Below, in pieces: positions 32,049-38,140 of a stretch of DNA of 38,140 bases. The translations under genes were made by a program, and so were the position numbers. Source of the DNA: a virus. The notes below the pieces were generated by a model. That model did no database searches. It was given only the letters and a program-made list of their open reading frames with translations, and was not told the origin of the DNA. The stretch is from the IMG/VR virus record IMGVR_UViG_3300046715_000038, positions 1 through 38,140 of that record; one strand, written 5' to 3'. The first letter of the stretch is position 1, and each line of letters opens with the position of its first letter.

Positions 32049-32154
32049 GTGCCTCCTTACATATCTCCGCGTGTTTCAACGGATGAAGATTCTGCTCTTG
32101 TCTATCCCTGAACAGAATCTTCGCTCCATTAACGATCAGGTACGCGTCCACCAC
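31990..32154 (-). CDS. Very small soluble protein after the helicase
   Basis: 54 residues from the GTG at 32154 (a second GTG follows directly), two bases after the helicase stop. The sequence reads like a real protein: VDAYLIVNGAKILFRDRQEQ, then a helix KHAEICKEALERRGYTVEGP and EGTELRS. It looks like a short beta-hairpin followed by a helix. No strong ribosome binding site is present, so re-initiation after the helicase is likely. I recognise no family. It overlaps the small membrane-protein frame at its 3' end. Confidence 0.5.
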   Translation of the reverse strand: MVDAYLIVNGAKILFRDRQEQNLHPLKHAEICKEALERRGYTVEGPFEGTELRS

Positions 32155-32156
32155 AA

Positions 32157-33995
32157 TTACACTGCCCCAAGAAGTTTGAGCAGAAGTACTCGGTCGCGCA
32201 CGACCTCCTCGAGCCGCTCCAGCTTGCCACCGAGTGCCTCGCGCTGTCGCTCCTCTACAGTGTCCTTGCTGATGATGTCGATGATCTCCACAGAGTCGTG
32301 GATCTCACTGCCGATGCGGTGAACTCGGTCCTCTGCCTGGGCGTTCTTGAGCGCTGACCAGTGGCGGTTGAGGAACACGAGCTTGCTCGCTCGCGTCATC
32401 GTAAGCCCCTCTCCGGCCGCGTCGTGTGTGCACAGTAGTACGCGCTGCTTCCCCGCTTGGAACGCGTCCACGCGCCTCTGACGCTCGTCTGCGGCCTGGT
32501 CTCCGGTGACCAGCACCGGGTACTCCTTCTCGTCCACGATCTTGAGTTTGACGAGTCGCTCGTTGGCCAACTTGACGAGCTTCTTGCTGGCGGAGAACAC
32601 GACCAGTGGCTCATCATCGAGGTCTTCGAGCAGCTCAACCAACGCGTCGACCTTGTTGCTCGGGTCCGCGAGCTCGACGTGGATGTCCATCGTCTCACTA
32701 CCGGTAGCGTGCTGCTTGACGACCTCGACAAGCTGGGCGTAGGCGCTGGCGAACTGCATGAGTCGGCCGACCTTGACGAGCGGGTTCGCCGCCGTCAAGA
32801 TCTCCTCATCAAGACGTGCCGCCATGTACTCTTCCATCTCACGATACGCCTTCGCCTGCTTGGCCGCCATCTCGACCTCGATGGTCGTGTAGACCTTGTC
32901 GGGCAGCTGAGGCAAGATGACCTTCTTGGGTAGCCGGCGCATCCGCGGGTCGACGATCTTGAACAGCTCATCTTTGGTCGCGGGGTTGAGCCCGAGCATC
33001 TCCATGCCGCCGAAGAAGTTGAAGCTCGTCTCCACGTACCGATCCACGTACTTGGACTTTGTGGGAAACTCGAGAGGCGACACGAGGTGCATGAGCGCCC
33101 ACAGGTCCGCGGCGTTCTTCTCGGTCGGCGTTCCCGTGAGCGCGTACCGACGCTCTACCGTTGGACCGTGAGCGATCGACCAGACGGCGCGCGTCCACTT
33201 GGCTTTCGGCTCTTTGAGCCGGTGTGCCTCATCCGCGATCACGGTCTTGTACCCCGCGGTGTTCAGCTCTCGCGGGCACCACTCACAGCTCGTCTGCTTG
33301 ACCTTGGGGCAGAGCTCAGGCTCGCATACCTGGCACCTCTTCAAGGAGATCTGACCGTATGAGGCGAGTCGAGAGTGCAGCCGTACCGCGTCGTAGTTGA
33401 TGACGTAGACGTCCGCCTCTTCCGCGAGCGCCTTACGCCTTCCTGCCGCTCCACCGGACGCCACGCTGACCCGAATCCCGGGCCACCACTTGGCGAACTC
33501 ACGCTCCCAGGTGTACTTGATCCCGTTCGGGCAGACGACGAGCGCGGGAAAGACGTCCTTCTTGTCGACCTCTTGTATGATCTTCAACGCGCCGATGGTC
33601 TGGGCGGTCTTGCCGCTGCCCATGCTCTCGGCTAGGAGACCTTGGCCGGCGATCGCCATGAACAGCGCGCCTACCTGCTGGAACGGGTACAGGTTCTCGT
33701 TGACACCGCCGTCGATGCCGAGCTCTGGGATCTCAGTCAACTCACGGAGTTTCGCGCACGGGTCGACCCGGGCCTTGAACTCGTTCCACGACCAGTCGTT
33801 GAGCATCTCACCGACCTCGAGCTTGTCTCCGAACAGCGCGCGCAGCGCCACGCACGTGCCCCACGAGAGCGGGGCGTTCCACTTCTGGGTCTTACCGTTG
33901 TACTTCGAGCCCGGAAGCTGACGGATCAGGTGCCGGTCAACGTAGCTGGTCTCAACGATGATAGTGCCGTCTGTATCAAGATCGGCGTGGGGCAC
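32157..33995 (-). CDS. SNF2-type DNA helicase/translocase with cysteine-cluster insertion
   Basis: 612 residues from GTG with GAGGAAG upstream. The N-terminal 60 residues resemble a HARP-like substrate-binding piece (VETSYVDRHLIRQLPGSKYN, QKWNAPLSW). Motor motifs are ESMGSGKTAQT (Walker A, 124-134), IADEAHRLKEP (Walker B DEAH, 255-258), LTGTP (motif III, 286-290), VFSASKKLVKLANERLVKLK, and CTHDAAGEGLTM and QAEDRVHRIGS (motifs V/VI near 560). Between motifs Ia and II are Cys221, 224, 229, 237 and 240 (CQVCEPELCP...CEWC), probably a zinc site inserted into lobe 1. It likely remodels forks or recombination intermediates. SNF2 phage helicases commonly stand with PolA and RuvC-like genes, as here. 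Confidence 0.88.
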   Translation of the reverse strand: MPHADLDTDGTIIVETSYVDRHLIRQLPGSKYNGKTQKWNAPLSWGTCVALRALFGDKLEVGEMLNDWSWNEFKARVDPCAKLRELTEIPELGIDGGVNENLYPFQQVGALFMAIAGQGLLAESMGSGKTAQTIGALKIIQEVDKKDVFPALVVCPNGIKYTWEREFAKWWPGIRVSVASGGAAGRRKALAEEADVYVINYDAVRLHSRLASYGQISLKRCQVCEPELCPKVKQTSCEWCPRELNTAGYKTVIADEAHRLKEPKAKWTRAVWSIAHGPTVERRYALTGTPTEKNAADLWALMHLVSPLEFPTKSKYVDRYVETSFNFFGGMEMLGLNPATKDELFKIVDPRMRRLPKKVILPQLPDKVYTTIEVEMAAKQAKAYREMEEYMAARLDEEILTAANPLVKVGRLMQFASAYAQLVEVVKQHATGSETMDIHVELADPSNKVDALVELLEDLDDEPLVVFSASKKLVKLANERLVKLKIVDEKEYPVLVTGDQAADERQRRVDAFQAGKQRVLLCTHDAAGEGLTMTRASKLVFLNRHWSALKNAQAEDRVHRIGSEIHDSVEIIDIISKDTVEERQREALGGKLERLEEVVRDRVLLLKLLGAV

Positions 33996-34026
33996 GCTTC
34001 CTCACTTCCCTTCCTACGTTCGTGTC

Positions 34027-34485
34027 CTACTCAGGAACTATTTTACCACGGATGTGGGACGGTAGACACCTGCGGCGCTCGAGAAACTTGATCACGTGAC
34101 GGGCGGCGTCCATGCCGTGAGGCGTCTTCGGTTGGTACCAGCCGATCCGCTTCAGCCAGGCGTCCTTAACGAAGTGGAGCGCTGAGCTGGAGTTCTGGTC
34201 CCCGACGAACTCTACGGCTCCGTACTTGAGCGCGTACCAACGCGCGATGCCGTAGACCTGAATCGCGAGTCCGTCTGCGTCTTTTCGTGCTGACATCGGG
34301 GTGATAACGAACTTCTCAGCACCGAGTGTGGTAACCCCGCCGAACTCTCGCATCCACGACTCAAGTGCGATGCCGAGCTCAGCGAACTCGAACTGGTTGA
34401 CCGACACCTCATCGATCTCCCGGTCGTACAGTGCCCAGCCGGTGGTCTTGCCGCCATCGAGAAACAGCACATATCTAGCGTCCAT
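34027..34485 (-). CDS. RuvC-like Holliday junction resolvase (RNase H fold)
   Basis: 152 residues from the ATG at 34485, chosen for ACAGGAGGAAAT just upstream; the longer reading from 34500 has none. The first strand YVLFLDGGKTTGWALYD carries the first catalytic Asp, GAEKFVITP the Glu after strand 4, and GMDAARHVIKFLERRR the last acidic residue pair, which together match phage RuvC-type nucleases (often annotated crossover junction endodeoxyribonuclease). Intermediate positions include YGIARWYALKYGAVEFVG, as in this family's strand-helix unit. It would resolve branched DNA before packaging. The gene lies between the HNH endonuclease and the helicase. Confidence 0.8.
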   Translation of the reverse strand: MDARYVLFLDGGKTTGWALYDREIDEVSVNQFEFAELGIALESWMREFGGVTTLGAEKFVITPMSARKDADGLAIQVYGIARWYALKYGAVEFVGDQNSSSALHFVKDAWLKRIGWYQPKTPHGMDAARHVIKFLERRRCLPSHIRGKIVPE

Positions 34486-34496
34486 ATTTCCTCCTG

Positions 34497-34814
34497 TCAA
34501 ATAGAACCGATCGCGACGAACTGCCCACGTCCTCTGCCTTTCAAGATCATGTCACGCATGTTGTCACTCTTTGTCCCGGGGATGAGGTGTTCCTCTCGTA
34601 CGCACGCGGGAGTGTCACACTCGTGGAGGATCTCGGGCGGGAGCCACCCGTGCGTGACGAGGAAAAACCACCTGTGAGCGCGTCGATTTTTCCCGTCAGC
34701 CCAAAACCAGCCGTATCCGTCATCGTCGACGGCGGCGATCCAGATGTGACAACTCTCGTAACTGAGCTCCCACTTGGTGTTGAACCGGGCGAGTGAAGCT
34801 TCTATGTCTCTCAT
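34497..34814 (-). CDS. HNH endonuclease (HNH_3 type)
   Basis: 105 residues with AAGGGA upstream. The pattern CHIWIAAVDDDGYGWFWADG, RRAHRWFFLVTHGWLPPE, LHECDTPACVREEHLIPGT and KSDNMRDMILKGRGRGQ is the small HNH_3 domain of free-standing phage endonucleases: His in RAHRW, Cys-Asp-x-P-x-C, HL, GT and DNM. Such genes are mobile (homing-like) and often sit between replication genes, here between a zinc-ribbon gene and the resolvase. The domain looks complete, so activity is plausible. Its stop is placed 11 bases before the resolvase start, with the resolvase ribosome binding site in the gap. Confidence 0.85.
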   Translation of the reverse strand: MRDIEASLARFNTKWELSYESCHIWIAAVDDDGYGWFWADGKNRRAHRWFFLVTHGWLPPEILHECDTPACVREEHLIPGTKSDNMRDMILKGRGRGQFVAIGSI

Positions 34815-34819
34815 GACGG

Positions 34820-35089
34820 CTATCCCTTAGAGATCTCAACGATCAGTGTCGTGATCGCGTCCCACTGAGCTTCGGTGTAGTGATTGCCGAAGAAGTCGGG
34901 TCGCGCCTTCTCGTGAAGGTTGATTATCTCGACGAGATGCTTGGCCGTTTCCCTCGTAATCTCGATCATGGTAACTCCCCTATCTGGTAGTTGGTTAGTT
35001 TGCAGGTGCTCTTTACAGTTGAAGCACCTGGAGACACCTGGAACCCGTGGGTGCTGCTCCAACGTGGTGGGTCCGCAAGTGGGACACAT
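34820..35089 (-). CDS. Small zinc-ribbon protein with possible internal translation start
   Basis: 89 residues from the ATG at 35089, which has AAGGAG five bases upstream. The first 35 residues contain CPTCGPTTLEQHPRVPGVSR followed by CFNCKEHL, a clean two-pair zinc ribbon. A linker (TNQLPDRGVT) precedes a separate helical part, MIEITRETAKHLVEIINLHE...QWDAITTLIVEISKG. An in-frame ATG at 34969 has its own GGGGAG site, five bases upstream, and could produce the 49-residue C-terminal part alone. No family is recognised for the second part. Confidence 0.68.
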   Translation of the reverse strand: MCPTCGPTTLEQHPRVPGVSRCFNCKEHLQTNQLPDRGVTMIEITRETAKHLVEIINLHEKARPDFFGNHYTEAQWDAITTLIVEISKG

Positions 35090-35153
35090 ACGCTCTCCTT
35101 ACCGGGCGTCCGTCATCTCAGAACAGTGATATCGCGCGTTCATACTCGTTTTC

Positions 35154-35573
35154 TTAGAGTCTGAACGTCTCGTCCAGTGAGATGTACTTGAACATCACCG
35201 GTTCGCCGTCCCCGATACGCTCTGGTTCGGTAAGCCGGACGAGAAAGCTCTCCAATTCTTTTTCATCTTCTGCGTCTCGACGCTTGATCTCGGCGGGGCC
35301 ATCGTCAAGGTATAGGAACCCATCCGCTGTTGGGCGAAACCGGTCGAGTGTGACCTGTCGGACTCGACCGCGCATGTCCATCGGCTTGTTGCCACTGTTG
35401 ACGGCCACGTGTCGATCGACACAGCCTTGAAGAAGCCGTTCGTTGACCAAGGTCATGATCTCGGCGTGCGTGTCATCGACGGCCATGACCTTGACGACCC
35501 GGCCCCATCCGGGGCAATCCGCGTCTTCCCAATAGGTACCGAGCTTGACCTCGTGCGTCTGTTCGATTCTCAT
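35154..35573 (-). CDS. Unknown protein, mixed alpha/beta
   Basis: 139 residues from ATG with AGAGGAAGAA directly upstream. Visible elements: HEVKLGTYWEDADCPGWGRV, a VVKVMAVDDTHAEIMTLVNE strand-helix, RGRVRQVTLDRFRPTADGFL and an acidic helix (EIKRRDAEDEKELESFLVRL). The start, with Trp and Gly-rich turns, suggests a small beta-barrel such as a Tudor/SH3-like fold; this is only an impression. I do not recognise a family. It belongs to the run of small leftward genes between polymerase and HNH. Confidence 0.68.
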   Translation of the reverse strand: MRIEQTHEVKLGTYWEDADCPGWGRVVKVMAVDDTHAEIMTLVNERLLQGCVDRHVAVNSGNKPMDMRGRVRQVTLDRFRPTADGFLYLDDGPAEIKRRDAEDEKELESFLVRLTEPERIGDGEPVMFKYISLDETFRL

Positions 35574-35635
35574 TTCTTCCTCTCTTCTGGTCGTAAAGAC
35601 CCGACCGCCGCGTCGTGCGACGGCCGGCGAAGCTC

Positions 35636-35782
35636 TTACCTTCTGTGCCAGGGGACTTTCTTCTCGAGTCTAAGAACCTCGTTGTTCAGCTCGGTGTATG
35701 TCTCGTCTTCATCGCCGTTCGGCGGAACGTAGCTGTTCAGCTTTTTACGTGCTTCTTTCAACTTCTTTACGGCGTCACTCAT
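35636..35782 (-). CDS. Small charged helical protein
   Basis: 48 residues from ATG with GGGAG eight bases upstream. The composition is charged and helical: MSDAVKKLKEARKKLNSYVP, an acidic turn (PNGDEDETYT) and a second helix ELNNEVLRLEKKVPWHRR, which reads as a short helical hairpin or coiled coil. No family is recognised. It fits the 237-base space between the two neighbouring genes. The remaining 62 bases before the next gene hold an imperfect GC-rich hairpin near 35610-35630 and nothing else I can name. Confidence 0.6.
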   Translation of the reverse strand: MSDAVKKLKEARKKLNSYVPPNGDEDETYTELNNEVLRLEKKVPWHRR

Positions 35783-35810
35783 CTAATGCGCTCCCTTTGG
35801 TCGTGTGTCT

Positions 35811-36107
35811 CTAGTCTGCTTTGACCCACTTGATCGTATGAACCGTCTCCGGCCTGACCTGGTAGAAGATCCCGTCCTCGTCTTCGAACGGCCTGTGGTC
35901 TTGATACTCGGTTGATCCCTTGTCGTAGTGCGTTCCCCAATAACCGAGTTCGCCGATCTTCTTGATCACGAGGAAGTAGACAGTACTCCACCGTGTGGTG
36001 TCTACGATCTGGTTCTCGATAACCTCATAACCTTCATGCCACTCACCCGAAAGCCCATACGCGAGTTCACGCGCGACATCTTTGTCCAGCTTCAGCGTTT
36101 CGATCAT
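35811..36107 (-). CDS. Unknown small protein
   Basis: 98 residues from an ATG that overlaps the upstream stop by three bases (ATGA), so it is probably made by coupled translation. An N-terminal helix (IETLKLDKDVARELAYGLSG) is followed by a beta-rich part: EVIENQIVDTTRWSTVYFLV, IKKIGELGYWGTHYDKGSTE, FEDEDGIFYQVRPETVHTIK. The last strands, with Tyr/Trp, suggest a compact alpha+beta fold. Proteins of this size and pattern are frequent in actinophage early regions, but I cannot name the family or function. Confidence 0.7.
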   Translation of the reverse strand: MIETLKLDKDVARELAYGLSGEWHEGYEVIENQIVDTTRWSTVYFLVIKKIGELGYWGTHYDKGSTEYQDHRPFEDEDGIFYQVRPETVHTIKWVKAD

Positions 36108-36250
36108 TCCTTAACGCTTCTCATTGCTTCTTGAACTAGGTCCAGTAGCCTGTGCTTGAGCTTGTCTCGAGTCGAGAACATCGGGTTGACCTCGAAGTGA
36201 CTCAAGATCTGATCGAGCCTGTCGTCGATCTGCCACATCTCCATCGTCAT
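36104..36250 (-). CDS. Small helical unknown protein
   Basis: 48 residues from ATG with GAGGAGG four to five bases upstream, a strong site. The product (MTMEMWQIDDRLDQILSHFE, then NPMFSTRDKLKHRLLDLVQE and AMRSVKE) is two amphipathic helices. It starts on the A of the previous gene's stop (TGATG) and ends overlapping the next start, so it sits in a string of coupled genes behind the polymerase. No family is recognised. Confidence 0.65.
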   Translation of the reverse strand: MTMEMWQIDDRLDQILSHFEVNPMFSTRDKLKHRLLDLVQEAMRSVKE

Positions 36251-36453
36251 CAGACCTCCTCAAGGTAGCCGTTGAGAACGTCACGAAGTGCTCGCACATC
36301 CTCATTAGAGAGTTTGCAGATGCGGTTGCCGATCTCGAAGACTACACCCGTACGATCAGCTAGGTTGAACGTTCGAAGGTTCTCACCAAACCTGGGCTGA
36401 GGGTTCATCGAGTGAAGTGTGCGATCGAAGTTGACCTTGTAAGTTGATGTCAT
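36250..36453 (-). CDS. Small unknown protein coupled to DNA polymerase
   Basis: 67 residues from the ATG at 36453, which overlaps the polymerase stop (ATGA); a GTG at 36468 would be the alternative with a deeper overlap. Sequence: MTSTYKVNFDRTLHSMNPQP, NLRTFNLADRTGVVFEIGNR, then CKLSNEDVRALRDVLNGYLE. The first two-thirds appear to be beta strands and the end a helix, so a small alpha+beta fold is likely. The function is unknown; the coupling means it is made in proportion to the polymerase. Confidence 0.68.
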   Translation of the reverse strand: MTSTYKVNFDRTLHSMNPQPRFGENLRTFNLADRTGVVFEIGNRICKLSNEDVRALRDVLNGYLEEV

Positions 36454-38140
36454 CCCTTGGTACTCCACCTCTCGCCGAACATATCCGCGGACCAGGTCAG
36501 CGGGACTCGGTACGTGTCTGCATCGTTGAGTGTCGCCTCGATCAAGTTCTTCACTTCGATGGCGTCTTCCTTGGGCACGTCCGTCACGATCTCGTCGTGG
36601 ATCGGAACGACCATGTACGGGCCAAGACCCGCGGCGTCAAGGTCTACGAGACCCTTCTTGAGGATCTCGGCAGAGTGTCCCTGGATCTTGTAGTTCAACA
36701 GCGCGTACTCTCGATTGCCCTCGAGCGGGAGCCGACGACCATGCGGTGTGACGATGTACGCGACTCCGTGATCGCGCATATTGTCACGCGCTTCCTGCTT
36801 GGTCTGCTCCATGAGTTGAGCAAGACCGGGGAACGACTCGTCCATTCTGTCAATGAACATCTGCGCGACGTCGGTGGTGACCTTCGCCGTACGAGCGATA
36901 GTAGGAGCCTCTGCGCCGAAGAGACGACCGTAACTCGTATTCTTGATGATTTGCCGACGCTTGTCGCCCTTCTTGATGTCCTCATTGAGCATTCGACTGG
37001 CCATCGCGCAAAAGAAGTCCGTGTCGCCGAGGAAGGCGTCGATCAGCCCCTGGTCGCCTGAGAAGTGGGCGGCCATCCGCATCTCGATCTGGTCAGCGTC
37101 ACACGTCACGATCTCATGACCGGGCGACGCGATGAACGCCTCGCGGACCGTCGGGTCGTCACGCTGGAGCGTCTGCAGCGCCGGGTCGGTGACGCTCATC
37201 CGACCGGTCTTAGCGCCCATCGTGTTGATCGAGCAGTGGACGTATCCGTTCTCGTCGGCGCCATCGAGGAAGTTCTCAAGGTACGAGCCGCAGATCTTCT
37301 CGGCCTTGCGAACCTTGAGCACGGTGGACGCGACGACGGGAACGTCGTAGTGACCTCCCTGACGTACCAGCTGTCCAGACACATCTGTCACCTCATCGCC
37401 GAAGCTGGCGATCCAGTCAAGAACCTCCTTGTCGAGCGCGTAGCCCTTGCCGCTCTTCGAGAGCTTCGTGAAGTGAACGCCCTGACTCTGGAAGTACGCG
37501 AGGAGCTGCATATTCGACGTTGCGTTCTTGATCCCGAACGTCGACCGCAGCCAATCTCGCGCCTCGCCCGCGTAACCGCGAAGCTGCTTGATCTTCTCGT
37601 GGCAGTACTCCTCATCAATCCGCGCGCCGCGGAGCATCATGTTCGCGCAGACTCGAATCGTGCCCATCTCGAGGTCGTATGCAGACGTGGCACCAGAATC
37701 GATAACCTGCTGGTAGAACCTGTTGTCGATGTGTGAAGTGATCACGGGGTCAAGCGCGCCATACACCCAGTAATGCGGGTGGTCGATAGGAACCGTGGCC
37801 CAATCCCACCCGTTCGTCGCCATGGTGTCTTTCAACAGATCTTGGCCGGCCACCGCCTTGGCGTCAATGTACCGAGCACCAAGTGCCTTCAAGCCCTTCG
37901 GTCGCGTGGGGTCAAGTACGTGCGCCTGCGCCATGGTGTCACGGATACGCTCCCACGGCGGCTTCCAACCCTTCATCCAGGTCTGCGTGTGACGAACGTC
38001 ATGGGACGAGTTATGCATGGCGATCTCTTCCTCATACGAGGTAAGAGCCTCACGCGCGACACCGCCCCACTCCTCCCAGGGGATCGCCCACCCGTTCTGC
38101 ATGTCACCGAACTGGCATAGACGAAGCTTGTGACGCTCCG
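36450..38140 (-). CDS. polA: Family A DNA polymerase (PolA-like), 5' truncated at the window edge
   Basis: About 563 residues are visible; the frame stays open to 38140, so the Met at 38102 is internal and the true start lies outside. The N-terminal visible part is the 3'-5' exonuclease end (AQAHVLDPTRPKGLKALGAR, YGALDPVITSHI). Polymerase motifs are complete: motif A TCDADQIEMRMAAHFSGD, motif B RRQIIKNTSYGRLFGAEAP, and motif C VVPIHDEIVTDVP. Motif B has Tyr at the position of E. coli Phe762/T7 Tyr526. The gene would replicate the phage genome and leads the visible leftward block. It is translationally coupled to the small gene after it. Confidence 0.92.
   Translation of the reverse strand, partial: ERHKLRLCQFGDMQNGWAIPWEEWGGVAREALTSYEEEIAMHNSSHDVRHTQTWMKGWKPPWERIRDTMAQAHVLDPTRPKGLKALGARYIDAKAVAGQDLLKDTMATNGWDWATVPIDHPHYWVYGALDPVITSHIDNRFYQQVIDSGATSAYDLEMGTIRVCANMMLRGARIDEEYCHEKIKQLRGYAGEARDWLRSTFGIKNATSNMQLLAYFQSQGVHFTKLSKSGKGYALDKEVLDWIASFGDEVTDVSGQLVRQGGHYDVPVVASTVLKVRKAEKICGSYLENFLDGADENGYVHCSINTMGAKTGRMSVTDPALQTLQRDDPTVREAFIASPGHEIVTCDADQIEMRMAAHFSGDQGLIDAFLGDTDFFCAMASRMLNEDIKKGDKRRQIIKNTSYGRLFGAEAPTIARTAKVTTDVAQMFIDRMDESFPGLAQLMEQTKQEARDNMRDHGVAYIVTPHGRRLPLEGNREYALLNYKIQGHSAEILKKGLVDLDAAGLGPYMVVPIHDEIVTDVPKEDAIEVKNLIEATLNDADTYRVPLTWSADMFGERWSTKG

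Noticed and set aside
35090-35153. Fourteen-residue frame (MNARYHCSEMTDAR) between two small leftward genes
   Set aside because: Too short, without a ribosome binding site; it can be a chance frame in the leader of the zinc-ribbon gene.
36444-37061. A 205-codon plus-strand frame inside the polymerase gene
   Set aside because: Antisense to polymerase motifs A, B and C; no own ribosome binding site and no sensible pattern.
1-38140. tRNA genes, integrase, excision or immunity genes, and attachment core
   Set aside because: No cloverleaf with a conserved T-arm was noticed by eye and no integrase or repressor-type protein is encoded here, so lysogeny cannot be claimed or excluded from this window. 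A tRNA scan over the full genome would be decisive.

Overview
The window is one continuous stretch of a tailed dsDNA phage (siphovirus morphology) of an actinobacterial host. The evidence is a high-GC, tightly packed genome with frequent GTG starts and 1-26 base gene overlaps, the head-to-tail gene order typical of actinobacteriophages, a ReqiPepy6 gp37-like tail protein, and the two-way layout of a rightward structural/lysis block facing a leftward replication block. No integrase, repressor, tRNA or mycolyl-esterase LysB gene is visible here. The host genus cannot be fixed from this window; absence of LysB would fit a host without mycolic acids, but that gene could lie outside.

Rightward block, 1-24.84 kb. 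Terminase large subunit (3' part), portal, MuF-like minor capsid protein, scaffold and HK97-type capsid protein come first. They are followed by a GT-B glycosyltransferase set directly between the capsid and connector genes. Four small head-tail connector/terminator genes, the tail tube, the frameshifted tail assembly chaperones (GGGGAAA at 8091) and a 1660-residue tape measure come next; the tape measure ends in CHAP and lytic-transglycosylase-like domains. The tail-tip and fibre section (13.6-20.3 kb) includes Dit-like and gp37-like proteins, a likely glycoside hydrolase, and two related fibre proteins. A papain-like cysteine peptidase (20359-21192) then precedes a lysis cassette with four small membrane proteins, a GH25 muramidase and a CHAP amidase/endopeptidase. 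Two strong intrinsic terminators (24386-24428 and 24852-24898) close this block.

Leftward block, 38.14-24.90 kb (transcribed right to left). It holds a family A DNA polymerase (5' part outside the window), a run of small unknown genes, an HNH endonuclease, a RuvC-like resolvase, a SNF2 helicase with a cysteine cluster, a Cas4/RecB-like nuclease, a Sak4-like RecA-fold ATPase and a DUF669-like single-strand binding protein with a long Pro-Ala tail. Together these look like a replication-recombination module. Downstream lies a likely DNA-modification group: a glycosyltransferase-like protein, a class I methyltransferase, a MazG-type pyrophosphatase with a zinc knuckle, and a divergent cytosine-C5 methyltransferase. 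A small helix-turn-helix/AT-hook protein, with its own candidate promoter, ends the block.

The observation most worth following is the C5 methyltransferase. It keeps the catalytic Pro-Cys but has changes in motifs IV and VI and a lysine where motif X normally has the SAM-pocket asparagine. In a studied enzyme the same kind of change allows use of carboxy-SAM. Next to a glycosyltransferase-like and a second methyltransferase gene, this suggests a cytosine hypermodification pathway; that is inference, not shown.
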